Of a stretch of 64,000 nucleotides of DNA, positions 26,655-34,694 are shown piece by piece. A program made the position numbers and the translations under genes. The notes under the pieces were generated by a model that was not told where the DNA came from, did not search any database, and saw only the letters and a program-made list of their open reading frames with translations. Positions within the stretch are counted from its first letter, which is position 1. Each line of letters starts with the position of its first letter. Location: positions 1 through 64,000 of the forward strand of contig JBGAHO010000016.1 in the NCBI GenBank assembly GCA_044226195.1, read 5' to 3'. The DNA comes from RPQJ01 sp044226195. Lineage in GTDB: Bacteria > Pseudomonadota > Gammaproteobacteria > Steroidobacterales > Steroidobacteraceae.

Positions 26655-27950
26655 TCACTCCCTGGGCTGGACCCGCGCGGCCGGGAAATGACAGGTGAAG
26701 ACGCTGCCCTCGCCCACGCGGCTCGCGATCTCCAGGCGGCCGCCGTGCCGCAGCAGCGCGTGCTTGACGATTGCGAGCCCGAGTCCCGAGCCGCCGAGCT
26801 TGCGGGAGCGGCCCGGATCGACGCGATAAAAACGTTCGGTGAGTCGCGGCAGGTGCTCGGGTGCGATGCCGATGCCGGTGTCCCGCACGGCGACGTGCCC
26901 GCCGTCCGCATCGACCCACCAGCGCACCTCGATGCGCCCGTCCGCCGGCGTGTACTTCACCGCGTTCGACACCAGGTTGGCGAGGATCGAGTGCACCTCG
27001 CCCTCGGCGCCGAGCAGCCAGGCGTCGCTGTCGAGCCGCAGGTCGACGATCGCCGGGTGCACAGGGCGCGCGAGCGCGTCCTTGCGGATCAGGGCGAGCA
27101 TGCCGCCGACGTCGATCGGCGTGCGCTCGGCCTCGCCGCCGCCCGCCTCCATCTTGGAAAGCTCGAGCAGGTCGCCCACGATGCCGCGCATGCGATCGGA
27201 CTGGCGACGCATCTCCGCCACCGGCTCCTGCCACTCCGTCGGGAGGCCCGTCTCGTCGGCGAGGGCATCGAGGTAGCCGCTGATCACGGTGAGCGGCGAG
27301 CGCAGTTCGTGCGACGCGTTGGCGACGAAGTCCTTGCGCATGGACTCCAGGCGGGCTTCGCTCGTGACGTCGCGCACGATCAGCAGGCCGAGCCCCGACT
27401 CGCCCGACGCCACCAGGCTGAACAGGTACCAGCGGTCGCCGAACTGGGGGAAATGCACCCGCGGCGAGGCGCCCTTGCCGCCGCGCTCGACGTACTCGAT
27501 GAAATCGGGATGGCGGATCAGGTTGTCGACGCGCAACCCGAAGTCGATCTTGCGCCGCAGGTTGAGGTACTCGGCGGCCGTGCGGTTGAACCAGAGGATC
27601 TCGCGCGCCGGCCCGAGCAGGATCGCGCCGTCGGGCATCGCGCTGGTCATGCGCCGCAGTTCGCGCAGCAGGCGCAGCACGCGGCGCTTGTGGAATACCT
27701 TGCGCCGGTACAGGCGCGACGTGACCGCCATCACCTCGCCCCACAGCCCCGTCATGTCGGGCGGGCGCACCTGGCTGCGGTGGCGCAGCCAATGGTCGAG
27801 GCGCAGCAGGTTGCGGACCTGCACCACGAGGATCGCAATCGCCGCGCCGGCCACCCATCGGCCGGGATGACCGGCGAGCGCGCCGATCGCGCCGGCGACC
27901 GCCAGCGCGAGCACGATCCCGATCACGTAGCGCCAGGCCGGTTTCGACAA
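26655..27950 (-). CDS. phoR: Phosphate regulon sensor kinase PhoR
   Basis: PhoR phosphorylates PhoB when phosphate is scarce. The 431-residue protein has two short hydrophobic segments near the N-terminus (residues 8-27 and 33-48), a basic linker, a PAS domain (about 100-195, MTSAMPDGAILLGPAREILW), HisKA with His214 (ANASHELRSPLTVISG) and an HATPase domain with N box LANLVSNAVKYTP, G1 DTGIGIAPEHL and G2 LGGSGLGLAIVKHAL. It starts 18 nt after phoB, so phoBR is an operon. No large periplasmic domain is present, as expected for PhoR, which senses through PstSCAB-PhoU. Confidence 0.96.
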   Translation of the reverse strand: MSKPAWRYVIGIVLALAVAGAIGALAGHPGRWVAGAAIAILVVQVRNLLRLDHWLRHRSQVRPPDMTGLWGEVMAVTSRLYRRKVFHKRRVLRLLRELRRMTSAMPDGAILLGPAREILWFNRTAAEYLNLRRKIDFGLRVDNLIRHPDFIEYVERGGKGASPRVHFPQFGDRWYLFSLVASGESGLGLLIVRDVTSEARLESMRKDFVANASHELRSPLTVISGYLDALADETGLPTEWQEPVAEMRRQSDRMRGIVGDLLELSKMEAGGGEAERTPIDVGGMLALIRKDALARPVHPAIVDLRLDSDAWLLGAEGEVHSILANLVSNAVKYTPADGRIEVRWWVDADGGHVAVRDTGIGIAPEHLPRLTERFYRVDPGRSRKLGGSGLGLAIVKHALLRHGGRLEIASRVGEGSVFTCHFPAARVQPRE

Positions 27951-27968
27951 GGTAGGGCGCGCTCCGAC

Positions 27969-28664
27969 TCAGTCCGCGCGCATCGAGAACCGGTAGCCCG
28001 AGCCGCGCACGGTCTGCACCAGCGCATCGCAGCCGAACGGCTCGAGCGCCTTGCGCAGCCGGCGGATGTGCACGTCGACCGTGCGCTCCTCGACGTAGAC
28101 GTTCCCGCCCCACACGCGATCGAGCAGCTGGCCACGACCGTACACGCGCTCCGGATGCTCCATGAAGAACTGCAGCAGCCGGTACTCGGTCGGGCCGAGC
28201 GGCACGTTGCGGTCGCCGCAGGTGACGCGGTGACTCGCGGTATCCATCTGCAAGCCGCCCGCGGCGATGACTTCGCCGACGCTGGTCGGCGACGCGCGCC
28301 GCAGGAGCGCCTGCACCCGCGCCAGCAGCTCGCGCGGACTGAAGGGCTTGGTCATGTAATCGTCGGCGCCGCCCTCGAGTCCCGCGACCTTGTCGATCTC
28401 TTCCGCGCGGGCCGTGAGCATGATCACCGGCAGGTCGGCCGTGTCCTTGTGGCGCTTGACCGAGCGCACCAGCTCGAGTCCGCTCTGGTCGGGCAGCATC
28501 CAGTCCACCAGCAGGACGTCGGGCCGCCGGTCGGCGATCTGGGCGCGCGCCGACGAACAGTCCTCCGCCTCGCGGACTTCGAAGCCCGCGCGTTTGAGGC
28601 CGAAGGCGACCATGTCGCGGATCGGTTTTTCATCTTCGACGATCAGGATCTGCTTGCCGGTCAT
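27969..28664 (-). CDS. phoB: Phosphate regulon response regulator PhoB
   Basis: PhoB activates Pho-box promoters. The 231-residue protein has a receiver domain with acidic pocket VEDE (residues 9-12), phospho-acceptor Asp54 (LLVDWMLPDQSG), the Thr/Lys switch (IMLTARAEE, YMTKPFSPRE), and a winged-helix DNA-binding domain from about residue 135 (GPTEYRLLQFFMEHPERVY, then VDVHIRRLRKALEPFGCDAL). It is the first gene of phoBR, and a near-perfect Pho box lies about 50 nt upstream, so it is autoregulated. Confidence 0.97.
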   Translation of the reverse strand: MTGKQILIVEDEKPIRDMVAFGLKRAGFEVREAEDCSSARAQIADRRPDVLLVDWMLPDQSGLELVRSVKRHKDTADLPVIMLTARAEEIDKVAGLEGGADDYMTKPFSPRELLARVQALLRRASPTSVGEVIAAGGLQMDTASHRVTCGDRNVPLGPTEYRLLQFFMEHPERVYGRGQLLDRVWGGNVYVEERTVDVHIRRLRKALEPFGCDALVQTVRGSGYRFSMRAD

Positions 28665-28699
28665 TGCGGCCCCTGGTGGCGCGGCCCCGTTGCAGCAGA

Positions 28700-28733
28700 A
28701 TTACAGTCGCGAATTATGACATTCCCGTGACAG
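28700..28733 (-). promoter_or_regulatory. Pho box promoter of phoBR
   Basis: On the minus strand CTGTCAC-GGGA-ATGTCAT (28716-28733) is followed by exactly 10 nt and TGTAAT (28700-28705). This is a textbook class II PhoB promoter. The box overlaps the last codons and stop of tsaB, so activator binding happens inside the 3' end of the upstream gene. Confidence 0.88.
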
Positions 28734-29409
28734 GGCCGCCGGAAGGCCGGGCCACGTCGTCACGGACGTACCGCGGCAGGGCTTCTTCCGCTCCCACCGC
28801 CCCGCCCGCCGCGAACGCGAATGCGCCGAGCCAGGCGACCGCATCGGCGCGGGGACGCACGTCGTCATGCACCTGCAATCCGGCCTCCCGGACGCGCTGG
28901 TCGAGCACGGGGTAACGACCGAGCGCATTGCCGGCCACGTGGCGGACCCCCTCCGGAATCCCGACGCGCTCCGGCGGGCCCACCGATTCCCGGACGACCT
29001 CGACGGGCTCGCCGTCCGGCGCCACCAGGCGGTACACCGCCCAGTACACCTCGCCCATGCGGGCGTCGTTGCACACGAGCACGTGCTCGCCCGGCGTGGC
29101 CGGTACCTGGAACGCCACGGCCGCCAGGCTGGAGATCGGGACGACCGGCAGGCCGGCCCCGAGGGCGAGCCCCTGGGTGACGCCCGCGGCGACCCGCAGC
29201 CCCGTGAAGGCGCCGGGGCCACGTCCGAACGCCACGGCGTCGAGATCCGTCAGGGCCACGCCACACTCGCGCAGCACGGCGTCGACCATCGGCAGGATCA
29301 TCTCGGCGTGACTGCGCTCGGTGAGCACCGAGCGCAGGTACATCTGCCCGTCCTGCAGCAGGGCCGCGGAACAGCATTCGGTCGAGGTATCGATGGCGAG
29401 CAGGCGCAT
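28714..29409 (-). CDS. tsaB: tRNA t6A synthesis protein TsaB (YeaZ)
   Basis: TsaB partners TsaD and TsaE in making N6-threonylcarbamoyladenosine at tRNA position 37. The protein starts MRLLAIDTSTECCSAALL, has the ASKHA-fold segment VAFGRGPGAFTGLRVAAGV and about 231 residues, all family-like. An in-frame ATG 18 nt upstream (29427) exists but the conserved N-terminus begins at 29409. It follows a YoaA helicase gene, the same pair as in E. coli. Its 3' end contains the phoB Pho box. Confidence 0.95.
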   Translation of the reverse strand: MRLLAIDTSTECCSAALLQDGQMYLRSVLTERSHAEMILPMVDAVLRECGVALTDLDAVAFGRGPGAFTGLRVAAGVTQGLALGAGLPVVPISSLAAVAFQVPATPGEHVLVCNDARMGEVYWAVYRLVAPDGEPVEVVRESVGPPERVGIPEGVRHVAGNALGRYPVLDQRVREAGLQVHDDVRPRADAVAWLGAFAFAAGGAVGAEEALPRYVRDDVARPSGGPVTGMS

Positions 29410-29441
29410 GCCGGCAGCGTGAACCATGGACGGCCATCGCG

Positions 29442-31412
29442 CTAGTGCGACGTGCTCGCGGGCAAGGCGACGTCGGCACCGAGGTGCTCGCGCAGGAACG
29501 CCTGCACTTCCTCGAGCACGCGGGTGCGCTTCATCGGCGGCAGCGCGGCGAGGAACGTGCGCCCGTACCCCTTGGTGACGAGGCGCGTGTCGCAGATCGT
29601 GACCACGCCGCAGTCCGCCTCGTCGCGGATCAGCCGGCCCACGCCCTGCTTGAGCGAGATCACGGCCTGCGGAACCTGCTCGTCGAAGAACGGATTGCCG
29701 CCCCGCTCGCGGATCGCAGCGAGGCGGGCCTTGAGCAGCGGATCGTCGGGCGAGGCGAACGGCAGCTTGTCGATCACCACCACGGACAGGGCCGCCCCCT
29801 TGACGTCGACACCTTCCCAGAAACTGCCGGTGCCGAGCAGCACCGCGTTGCCCGCTTCACGGAACGTCCGCAGCAACTGGTCGCGCGACGCGGTGCCCTG
29901 CACCAGGACCGGCACGGGCGGCGTCGGACCCCAGATGCGCTGCAGTTCCTCCGCCGCTTCGCGCAGCGCGCGATGGCTCGTGAAGAGCAGGAACGCACGG
30001 CCGCCGCTGGTCTCGAGCACCGGCAGGGCCGCGCGGATCACGTCGCGCGTGTGTCCGGGGGTGCCCGGGTCGCCGAGGCCCTTCGGCAGGTAGAGCAGCG
30101 CCTGGTGTGCGAAATCGAACGGACTCTCGAAACGCACGCTGCGCGCATGCGCGAGGCCGCTGCGGCGCTTGAAGTGCGTGAAGTCCTCGCCGACAGCGAG
30201 CGTCGCGGAGGTCAGGACCCACGCGGTCGGCTGTGCCTGCAACAGGGCCGCGAGCGGTGTTGCCACGTCGACTGGCGCGAAGTGACAACTCACGTTGCGC
30301 GGCCCGGTCTCGGCCCAGCGCACGCCCCCCGGCGCTTCCTCGCCGGTGAGCGTCTCGAGTCGTTGCGCCGCCTCGACCAGGCGTTCGCGCAACCGGGCAA
30401 AAGCCGCCTGGCCGTCGTTGGCCGCGAGCGGCGCGAGCGCTTCCGCGAGTTCGCCGGACCTTCCCGCAAGACCGTGCAGTGCCTCGAGCAGGCGCTCGGG
30501 CCAGGCTGCGTGCTCGATGCGCGCCTCGCCGCCACCACTGGCCCCGAGCACGGCCGCCACCTGCTGGTCCACCGCGCCGATGGCTGCATCGATGCGTCCA
30601 CCCATCTGCTGTGCAAGCAGCAGCTCGCCCATCAGGTCCTTGACCAGCGTGGCGATCTGCCGCGTGCTGACGCTGTAGCCGAGGAACTGCGCCGCGACGT
30701 CGGGCAACTGGTGCGCCTCGTCGATCACGACGGCATCGACGCCCGGCAGCAGGTCGCCGAAGCCTTCCTCCTTCAGCACGAGGTCGGCCATCAGCAGGTA
30801 GTGGTTCACGACGACGATGTCCGCCGCCTGCGCCTCGCGGCGCGCCGCGAGCACGCAGCACTGCTCGAATTGCGCGCACTTCACGCCGAGGCAGTTCTCG
30901 CGCGTCGACGTCACCCAGGGCCAGACCGCGTCCTGCTCGCCGAGCCCGGGCAGTTCGGCGATGTCTCCCCGACGCGTCAGGTGCGCCCACGCCCGCACGC
31001 GCGGCAACGCGACGGCAACCTCGCGCTTGAGGCCGCGCGCATAGGCCTGCTGCTCGGCGAGGTCGAGGCGATGTCGACAGAGGTAGTTGGCGCGTCCCTT
31101 CAGCAACGCGATGCGCACCGGACGTCCGAGCGCGCCGCAGATCGCCGGCAGGTCGCGGTGGAACAACTGGTCCTGCAGCGCGCGCGTGCCGGTCGAGACG
31201 ATGACGCGCTTGCCGGAGAGCAGCGCCGGGCCGAGGTAGGCGAAGGTCTTGCCGGTGCCGGTGCCGGCCTCGACGATGAGTTGCTCGCGCGCGGCCAGCG
31301 CGGCCGCGACGTGTTCGGCCATCGCGACCTGCTGCTCGCGCACCGTGTAGCCGGGGAGCGCGTTCGCGAGCGGTCCATCGGGACCGAAGATGTCGGCCAG
31401 CGTGGACGCCAT
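29442..31412 (-). CDS. yoaA: ATP-dependent DNA helicase of the DinG/YoaA family
   Basis: This XPD-like superfamily 2 iron-sulfur helicase unwinds DNA with 5'-3' polarity and helps repair stalled replication. The 656-residue protein has Walker A VEAGTGTGKTFAYLGPAL, motif Ia STGTRALQDQL, a four-cysteine iron-sulfur region (Cys in NYLCRHRLDL, then NCLGVKCAQFEQCC), the DEAH box VVIDEAHQLPD and C-terminal motifs (LLGTGSFWEGVDVKG, QGVGRLIR). The adjacency to tsaB supports YoaA rather than DinG. Its start lies 3 nt after the stop of the small exported-protein gene. Confidence 0.93.
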   Translation of the reverse strand: MASTLADIFGPDGPLANALPGYTVREQQVAMAEHVAAALAAREQLIVEAGTGTGKTFAYLGPALLSGKRVIVSTGTRALQDQLFHRDLPAICGALGRPVRIALLKGRANYLCRHRLDLAEQQAYARGLKREVAVALPRVRAWAHLTRRGDIAELPGLGEQDAVWPWVTSTRENCLGVKCAQFEQCCVLAARREAQAADIVVVNHYLLMADLVLKEEGFGDLLPGVDAVVIDEAHQLPDVAAQFLGYSVSTRQIATLVKDLMGELLLAQQMGGRIDAAIGAVDQQVAAVLGASGGGEARIEHAAWPERLLEALHGLAGRSGELAEALAPLAANDGQAAFARLRERLVEAAQRLETLTGEEAPGGVRWAETGPRNVSCHFAPVDVATPLAALLQAQPTAWVLTSATLAVGEDFTHFKRRSGLAHARSVRFESPFDFAHQALLYLPKGLGDPGTPGHTRDVIRAALPVLETSGGRAFLLFTSHRALREAAEELQRIWGPTPPVPVLVQGTASRDQLLRTFREAGNAVLLGTGSFWEGVDVKGAALSVVVIDKLPFASPDDPLLKARLAAIRERGGNPFFDEQVPQAVISLKQGVGRLIRDEADCGVVTICDTRLVTKGYGRTFLAALPPMKRTRVLEEVQAFLREHLGADVALPASTSH

Positions 31413-31415
31413 GGC

Positions 31416-31970
31416 TCAGGTGAACACGGCGCGGAAGCGCAGCAGTGCCGTGGCACCCGGGGCCAGCGGACGCGCGAGGATCCAGCGGACGTGCGTGTAC
31501 TCGACGACGGGCGCCTTGCGGTTGCGCCGGGCCTTGGCGTCCGCACTGCCCGGATCGGCCGGCGCGAAGGTCGTGCCCCCGTCGGTCGACAGTTGTACCT
31601 GGCAGTCCGGCCCCACGGCCGACCCGGGTTGGTACGCGACGCCGAATGGCAGCCGCTTCGTCACCACCACGGCCTCGACCGGTCGGCGGCCCGGGTTGTG
31701 CACGCGCAGCGTGTAGTAGACCTCCTCCCCCGCGCGCAGGCGCGTCGCGGGTTCCCACCGTCGCATCGTGCGGCCATCAGGGCCGGTCGACTCCGTCAGG
31801 ATCTCCGCCTCGACCGAGACGGTGAGCGGACCACTGCCGGTGGCCACCGGTGCGCCGACCTGCGTCTCGCTGGTGTTGGACTGGGCGCCGGCCGAGCCTG
31901 CGGCGCACGCCGCCACGGCGGCGACCGCGGCGAGCAGGCAGGCAGGGAACCGTCGGGGGGCGGCGCGCAT
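31416..31970 (-). CDS. Exported protein with a DUF11-type repeat domain
   Basis: The 184-residue protein has an N-terminal signal sequence (RRFPACLLAAVAAVAACAAG). VAAC could be a lipobox, although a signal peptidase I site (AGAQS) is also possible. The mature part is a single beta-sandwich of the conserved-repeat (DUF11) type: GEEVYYTLRVHNPGRRPVEA followed by VVVTKRLPFGVAYQPGSA. Such domains occur in cell-surface proteins; no function is known. It lies immediately upstream of yoaA on the same strand. Start ATG 31970 is set by the signal peptide. Confidence 0.7.
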   Translation of the reverse strand: MRAAPRRFPACLLAAVAAVAACAAGSAGAQSNTSETQVGAPVATGSGPLTVSVEAEILTESTGPDGRTMRRWEPATRLRAGEEVYYTLRVHNPGRRPVEAVVVTKRLPFGVAYQPGSAVGPDCQVQLSTDGGTTFAPADPGSADAKARRNRKAPVVEYTHVRWILARPLAPGATALLRFRAVFT

Positions 31971-32060
31971 GGACGACGGACTTTGCGGGACCGACCCGGG
32001 CGGGGCAAGCGCCAATCGACCCGACAGTGGCCTGTTTGGGCGGTCTGCACTTTCCGCGTG

Positions 32061-32089
32061 TTGACACGATCCCACGGTTGCACTATTGT
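32061..32089 (+). promoter_or_regulatory. Consensus sigma-70 promoter of the phasin gene
   Basis: TTGACA (32061-32066), a 17-nt spacer and TATTGT (32084-32089) form a near-consensus promoter 55 nt upstream of the phasin start. Several TGC-rich inverted motifs directly after the -10 suggest tight repression. Confidence 0.8.
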
Positions 32090-32104
32090 GCACTGCAGCA
32101 AATG

Positions 32105-32115
32105 CTGCAACGCAG
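32105..32115 (+). promoter_or_regulatory. Possible PhaR-type operator
   Basis: CTGC-AAC-GCAG fits the CTGC-N3/4-GCAG pattern reported for PhaR repressors of phasin genes. It lies just after the transcription start, within a stretch of further CTGCAG/GCTGC elements (32092-32118). Function is inferred; no phaR gene is in the window. Confidence 0.45.
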
Positions 32116-32144
32116 CAGTCCCGCCATCCATGCAGGAGCCATCC

Positions 32145-32678
32145 ATGATTAGCCAGATGCAGGACATCGTGAACGAGAAGACGCACGCGTTGGCTGAACA
32201 GGTGCAGAAGCTGCGCAAGGAATCCGCCGAGTCCGTGCGTGAAGCCGTCAGCGGCTCCGCCGAGAGCCTCAAGGCCATGAAGAGCCCGGTCCGCATGATC
32301 GCCCGCTCGGGCATCAAGGTGACCGCGGTGTCGCAGACGGCCGTGCAGAACCTGATCGAGCTGCAGTCCGACATGATCACCTCCGCCCTCACGGACGTGG
32401 CCCTGCGCCTCGAGCGCGCCACCCGCGCCGACGGCGTGGTCGACATGGTGCGCGACCAGATCGAGATGATCCCCGCCACGCGTGCGCGCCTGGTCGAGGA
32501 TGCGAACCGCGCCGTGACGATCTTCAAGGACGCCGGCCGCGAGTTCCGCGCCGTCGCCACGCACACCCTCGAGAAGGTCCGCGAGACCGCCGAGCAGGAA
32601 GTCCCCGAGATCAAGACGGCGCGCCGCAAGGTGAAGCGCGCCGTGCGCAAGACGACTCGCGCCCGCAAGGCCGCCTGA
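32145..32678 (+). CDS. Phasin family protein
   Basis: Phasins coat polyhydroxyalkanoate granules and control their size and number. The 177-residue protein is amphipathic and almost all helical, with the typical phasin core (SRTAVQNLIEL-like here SQTAVQNLIELQSDMITSAL) and a Lys/Arg/Ala-rich C-terminus (RRKVKRAVRKTTRARKAA) resembling histone-like PHA granule tails that may bind DNA. Start ATG 32145 has AGGAG about 8 nt upstream; ATG 32130 is a possible alternative. It has a strong promoter with possible PhaR sites and ends in a strong terminator, so it is monocistronic. No PHA synthase gene is in this window. Confidence 0.85.
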   Translation: MISQMQDIVNEKTHALAEQVQKLRKESAESVREAVSGSAESLKAMKSPVRMIARSGIKVTAVSQTAVQNLIELQSDMITSALTDVALRLERATRADGVVDMVRDQIEMIPATRARLVEDANRAVTIFKDAGREFRAVATHTLEKVRETAEQEVPEIKTARRKVKRAVRKTTRARKAA

Positions 32679-32731
32679 GCGTCCGAGGCACCCACAGAAT
32701 CATTCCAGCCTCAACCGGTCTCCCCCTGATT

Positions 32732-32759
32732 GCGCCCTCCTCGGAGGGCGCTTTTTTTT
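32732..32759 (+). terminator. Strong intrinsic terminator after the phasin gene
   Basis: A perfect 9-bp stem GCGCCCTCC/GGAGGGCGC (32732-32740 with 32743-32751), a 2-nt loop as drawn (4 nt if the closing pair opens) and eight T residues (32752-32759). Confidence 0.95.
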
Positions 32760-32821
32760 GTTCCGGATCCACGTGTTACTCGACTTTTGTCGCATTGCAG
32801 CGCGAGTTGCGCGCGCGCCGC

Positions 32822-32827
32822 TATAAT
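32822..32827 (+). promoter_or_regulatory. TATAAT -10 element of pckG
   Basis: A perfect TATAAT lies 68 nt upstream of the pckG start, but the -35 region (around 32799-32804) is poor. This suggests dependence on an activator, sensible for a gluconeogenic gene. Confidence 0.5.
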
Positions 32828-32894
32828 CGGGAGTCACGGAGCCGCAGACGACTCCGGCCCGGCCCGGCGCCGGAGCAACGCAAGGAACCCGTCC

Positions 32895-34637
32895 ATGACC
32901 ACCACCAACGCTGCCCTCCGCGACTGGGTCGCAGAGTCTGCCAAGCTCACCCAGCCGGAACGCATCCACTGGTGCAACGGATCGGACACGGAGCGCGACG
33001 AACTCACGCACCTGATGCTGGAGCGCGGCGACCTGCTCGAGCTCGACTCCGCGACCTTCCCGAATTGTCACCTGCATCGCTCGCACCCGTCGGACGTGGC
33101 GCGCGTCGAGCACCTGACCTTCATCTGCACCCGCGACAGGGAAGACGCCGGCCCGAACAACAACTGGATGGCGCCGGCCGAGGCGCACGCGAAGATCGAT
33201 GCCCTCTTCGCCGGCTGCATGAAGGGCCGCACGATGTACGTCGTGCCCTACTGCATGGGCCCGATCAATTCACCCTATGCGCGCTGCGGCATCGAGATCA
33301 CCGACAGTCCCTACGTCGTGCTCAACATGCGCATCATGACGCGCATGGGCGCCCCGGCCCTGCAGCGCATCGAGCGCGAGGGCAAGTTCGTGAAGGGCCT
33401 GCACTCGGTGGGCGACCTGAACCCGGACCGACGCTACATCATGCACTTCCCCGAGGAGCTCTCGATCAAGAGCATCGGCTCGGGCTACGGCGGCAACGCG
33501 CTGCTCGGCAAGAAGTGCCACGCGCTGCGCATCGCGAGTTGGCAGGCCCGTGACGAGGGCTGGCTCGCCGAGCACATGCTGATCGTCGGCCTCGAGAACC
33601 CGCGCGGCGAAGTGCACTACGTCGCGGGCGCGTTCCCGTCGGCGTGCGGCAAGACCAACCTCGGCATGCTGATCCCGCCCGACACGATGCCGGGCTGGAA
33701 GGTGTGGACGATCGGCGAGGACATCGCCTGGCTGCACGTCGGCAGCGACGGCCGCCTGCGGGCGATCAACCCGGAAGCCGGCTTCTTCGGCGTGGTGCCC
33801 GGCACCAGCCCGAAGACCAACCGCAACGCCTACGAGATGATCCATCACGACACGATCTTCACGAACGTGGCCGTGACGGCGGACAACCAGCCGTGGTGGG
33901 AAGGCCGCATCACCGGCGCGCCGGCGATCGACTGGCAGGGCCGGCCGTACGACAAGGCCAACGGCCCGGCGGCCCACCCGAACTCGCGCTTCACCGTCTC
34001 GGCGAAGCAGAACCCGGCGTACAACCACCTGATGGAGCACCCGGAAGGCGTGCCGATCTCGGCGATCCTGTTCGGTGGCCGGCGGCGCGAAGTCGCCCCG
34101 CTGGTGTACGAGGCCCGCGACTGGCAGCACGGCGTGCTGGTCGGCGCCGGCATGGCGTCGGAAACGACGGCCGCCGCGGTCGGCCAGGTGGGTGTCGTGC
34201 GCCGCGACTCGATGGCGATGAAGCCGTTCTGCGGCTACAACTTCGCCGACTACTGGGCGCACTGGCTGTCGTTCGAAGGGCGCGTGAAGCAGTTGCCGAA
34301 GATCTTCCACGTCAACTGGTTCCGCCAGGACAAGGACGGCAAGTTCCTGTGGCCGGGCTTCGGCGACAACCTGCGCGTGCTGTCGTGGATCATCGACCGC
34401 TGCGAGGGTCGGGCGCAGGCGCAGGAAACGCCGATCGGGTACCTGCCACGCAAGGAAGACCTCGACCTCGCGTCGCTGAACCTGCCCGAGGCCACGGTGC
34501 ACCAGCTGCTCGACCTCGATTACGCGGCCTGGCACCGCGAGATCGACGAGATCGGCAAGTACCTCGAGGAGTTCGGCGCGCGCACGCCTCCCGCGCTGCG
34601 CGAGCAGTACCTGAAGGTCAAGCGCGCCCTCGGCTGA
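32895..34637 (+). CDS. pckG: Phosphoenolpyruvate carboxykinase (GTP)
   Basis: PckG converts oxaloacetate and GTP to phosphoenolpyruvate, the gateway of gluconeogenesis. The 580-residue protein has the GTP-type features: substrate segment YCMGPINSPYARCGIEITDS, metal-ligand GGNALLGKKCHALRIAS, kinase-1 loop GAFPSACGKTNLGM with the reactive Cys, and GEDIAWLHVG for Mg/Mn binding. Length and motifs exclude the ATP-type family. Start ATG 32895 has AAGGA 8 nt upstream. It is single-gene, bounded by the phasin terminator upstream and a palindrome downstream. Together with the phasin it points to metabolism on organic acids. Confidence 0.97.
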   Translation: MTTTNAALRDWVAESAKLTQPERIHWCNGSDTERDELTHLMLERGDLLELDSATFPNCHLHRSHPSDVARVEHLTFICTRDREDAGPNNNWMAPAEAHAKIDALFAGCMKGRTMYVVPYCMGPINSPYARCGIEITDSPYVVLNMRIMTRMGAPALQRIEREGKFVKGLHSVGDLNPDRRYIMHFPEELSIKSIGSGYGGNALLGKKCHALRIASWQARDEGWLAEHMLIVGLENPRGEVHYVAGAFPSACGKTNLGMLIPPDTMPGWKVWTIGEDIAWLHVGSDGRLRAINPEAGFFGVVPGTSPKTNRNAYEMIHHDTIFTNVAVTADNQPWWEGRITGAPAIDWQGRPYDKANGPAAHPNSRFTVSAKQNPAYNHLMEHPEGVPISAILFGGRRREVAPLVYEARDWQHGVLVGAGMASETTAAAVGQVGVVRRDSMAMKPFCGYNFADYWAHWLSFEGRVKQLPKIFHVNWFRQDKDGKFLWPGFGDNLRVLSWIIDRCEGRAQAQETPIGYLPRKEDLDLASLNLPEATVHQLLDLDYAAWHREIDEIGKYLEEFGARTPPALREQYLKVKRALG

Positions 34638-34642
34638 AAAAC

Positions 34643-34692
34643 AGGGGACATTCCTCTTTTTCGCGACACGGCGAAAAAGAGGAATGTCCCCT
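34643..34692. repeat. 22-bp-arm palindrome with GGGGACATTCC ends between convergent genes
   Basis: Bases 34643-34664 and 34671-34692 are perfect inverted copies separated by 6 nt; three more A-T pairs flank them. The arms contain the AGGGGACATTCCTCTTTTT sequence that I associate with REP-related or miniature mobile elements in proteobacteria (untested). It fills the gap between the pckG stop and the cyclase stop (34695) almost exactly and would act as a bidirectional terminator. Confidence 0.85.
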
Positions 34693-34694
34693 AT

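Noticed and set aside
29445..32140. Long plus-strand frame opposite yoaA leading into the phasin
   Set aside because: Only the last part from 32145 has phasin features and a promoter; the remainder is antisense to yoaA.
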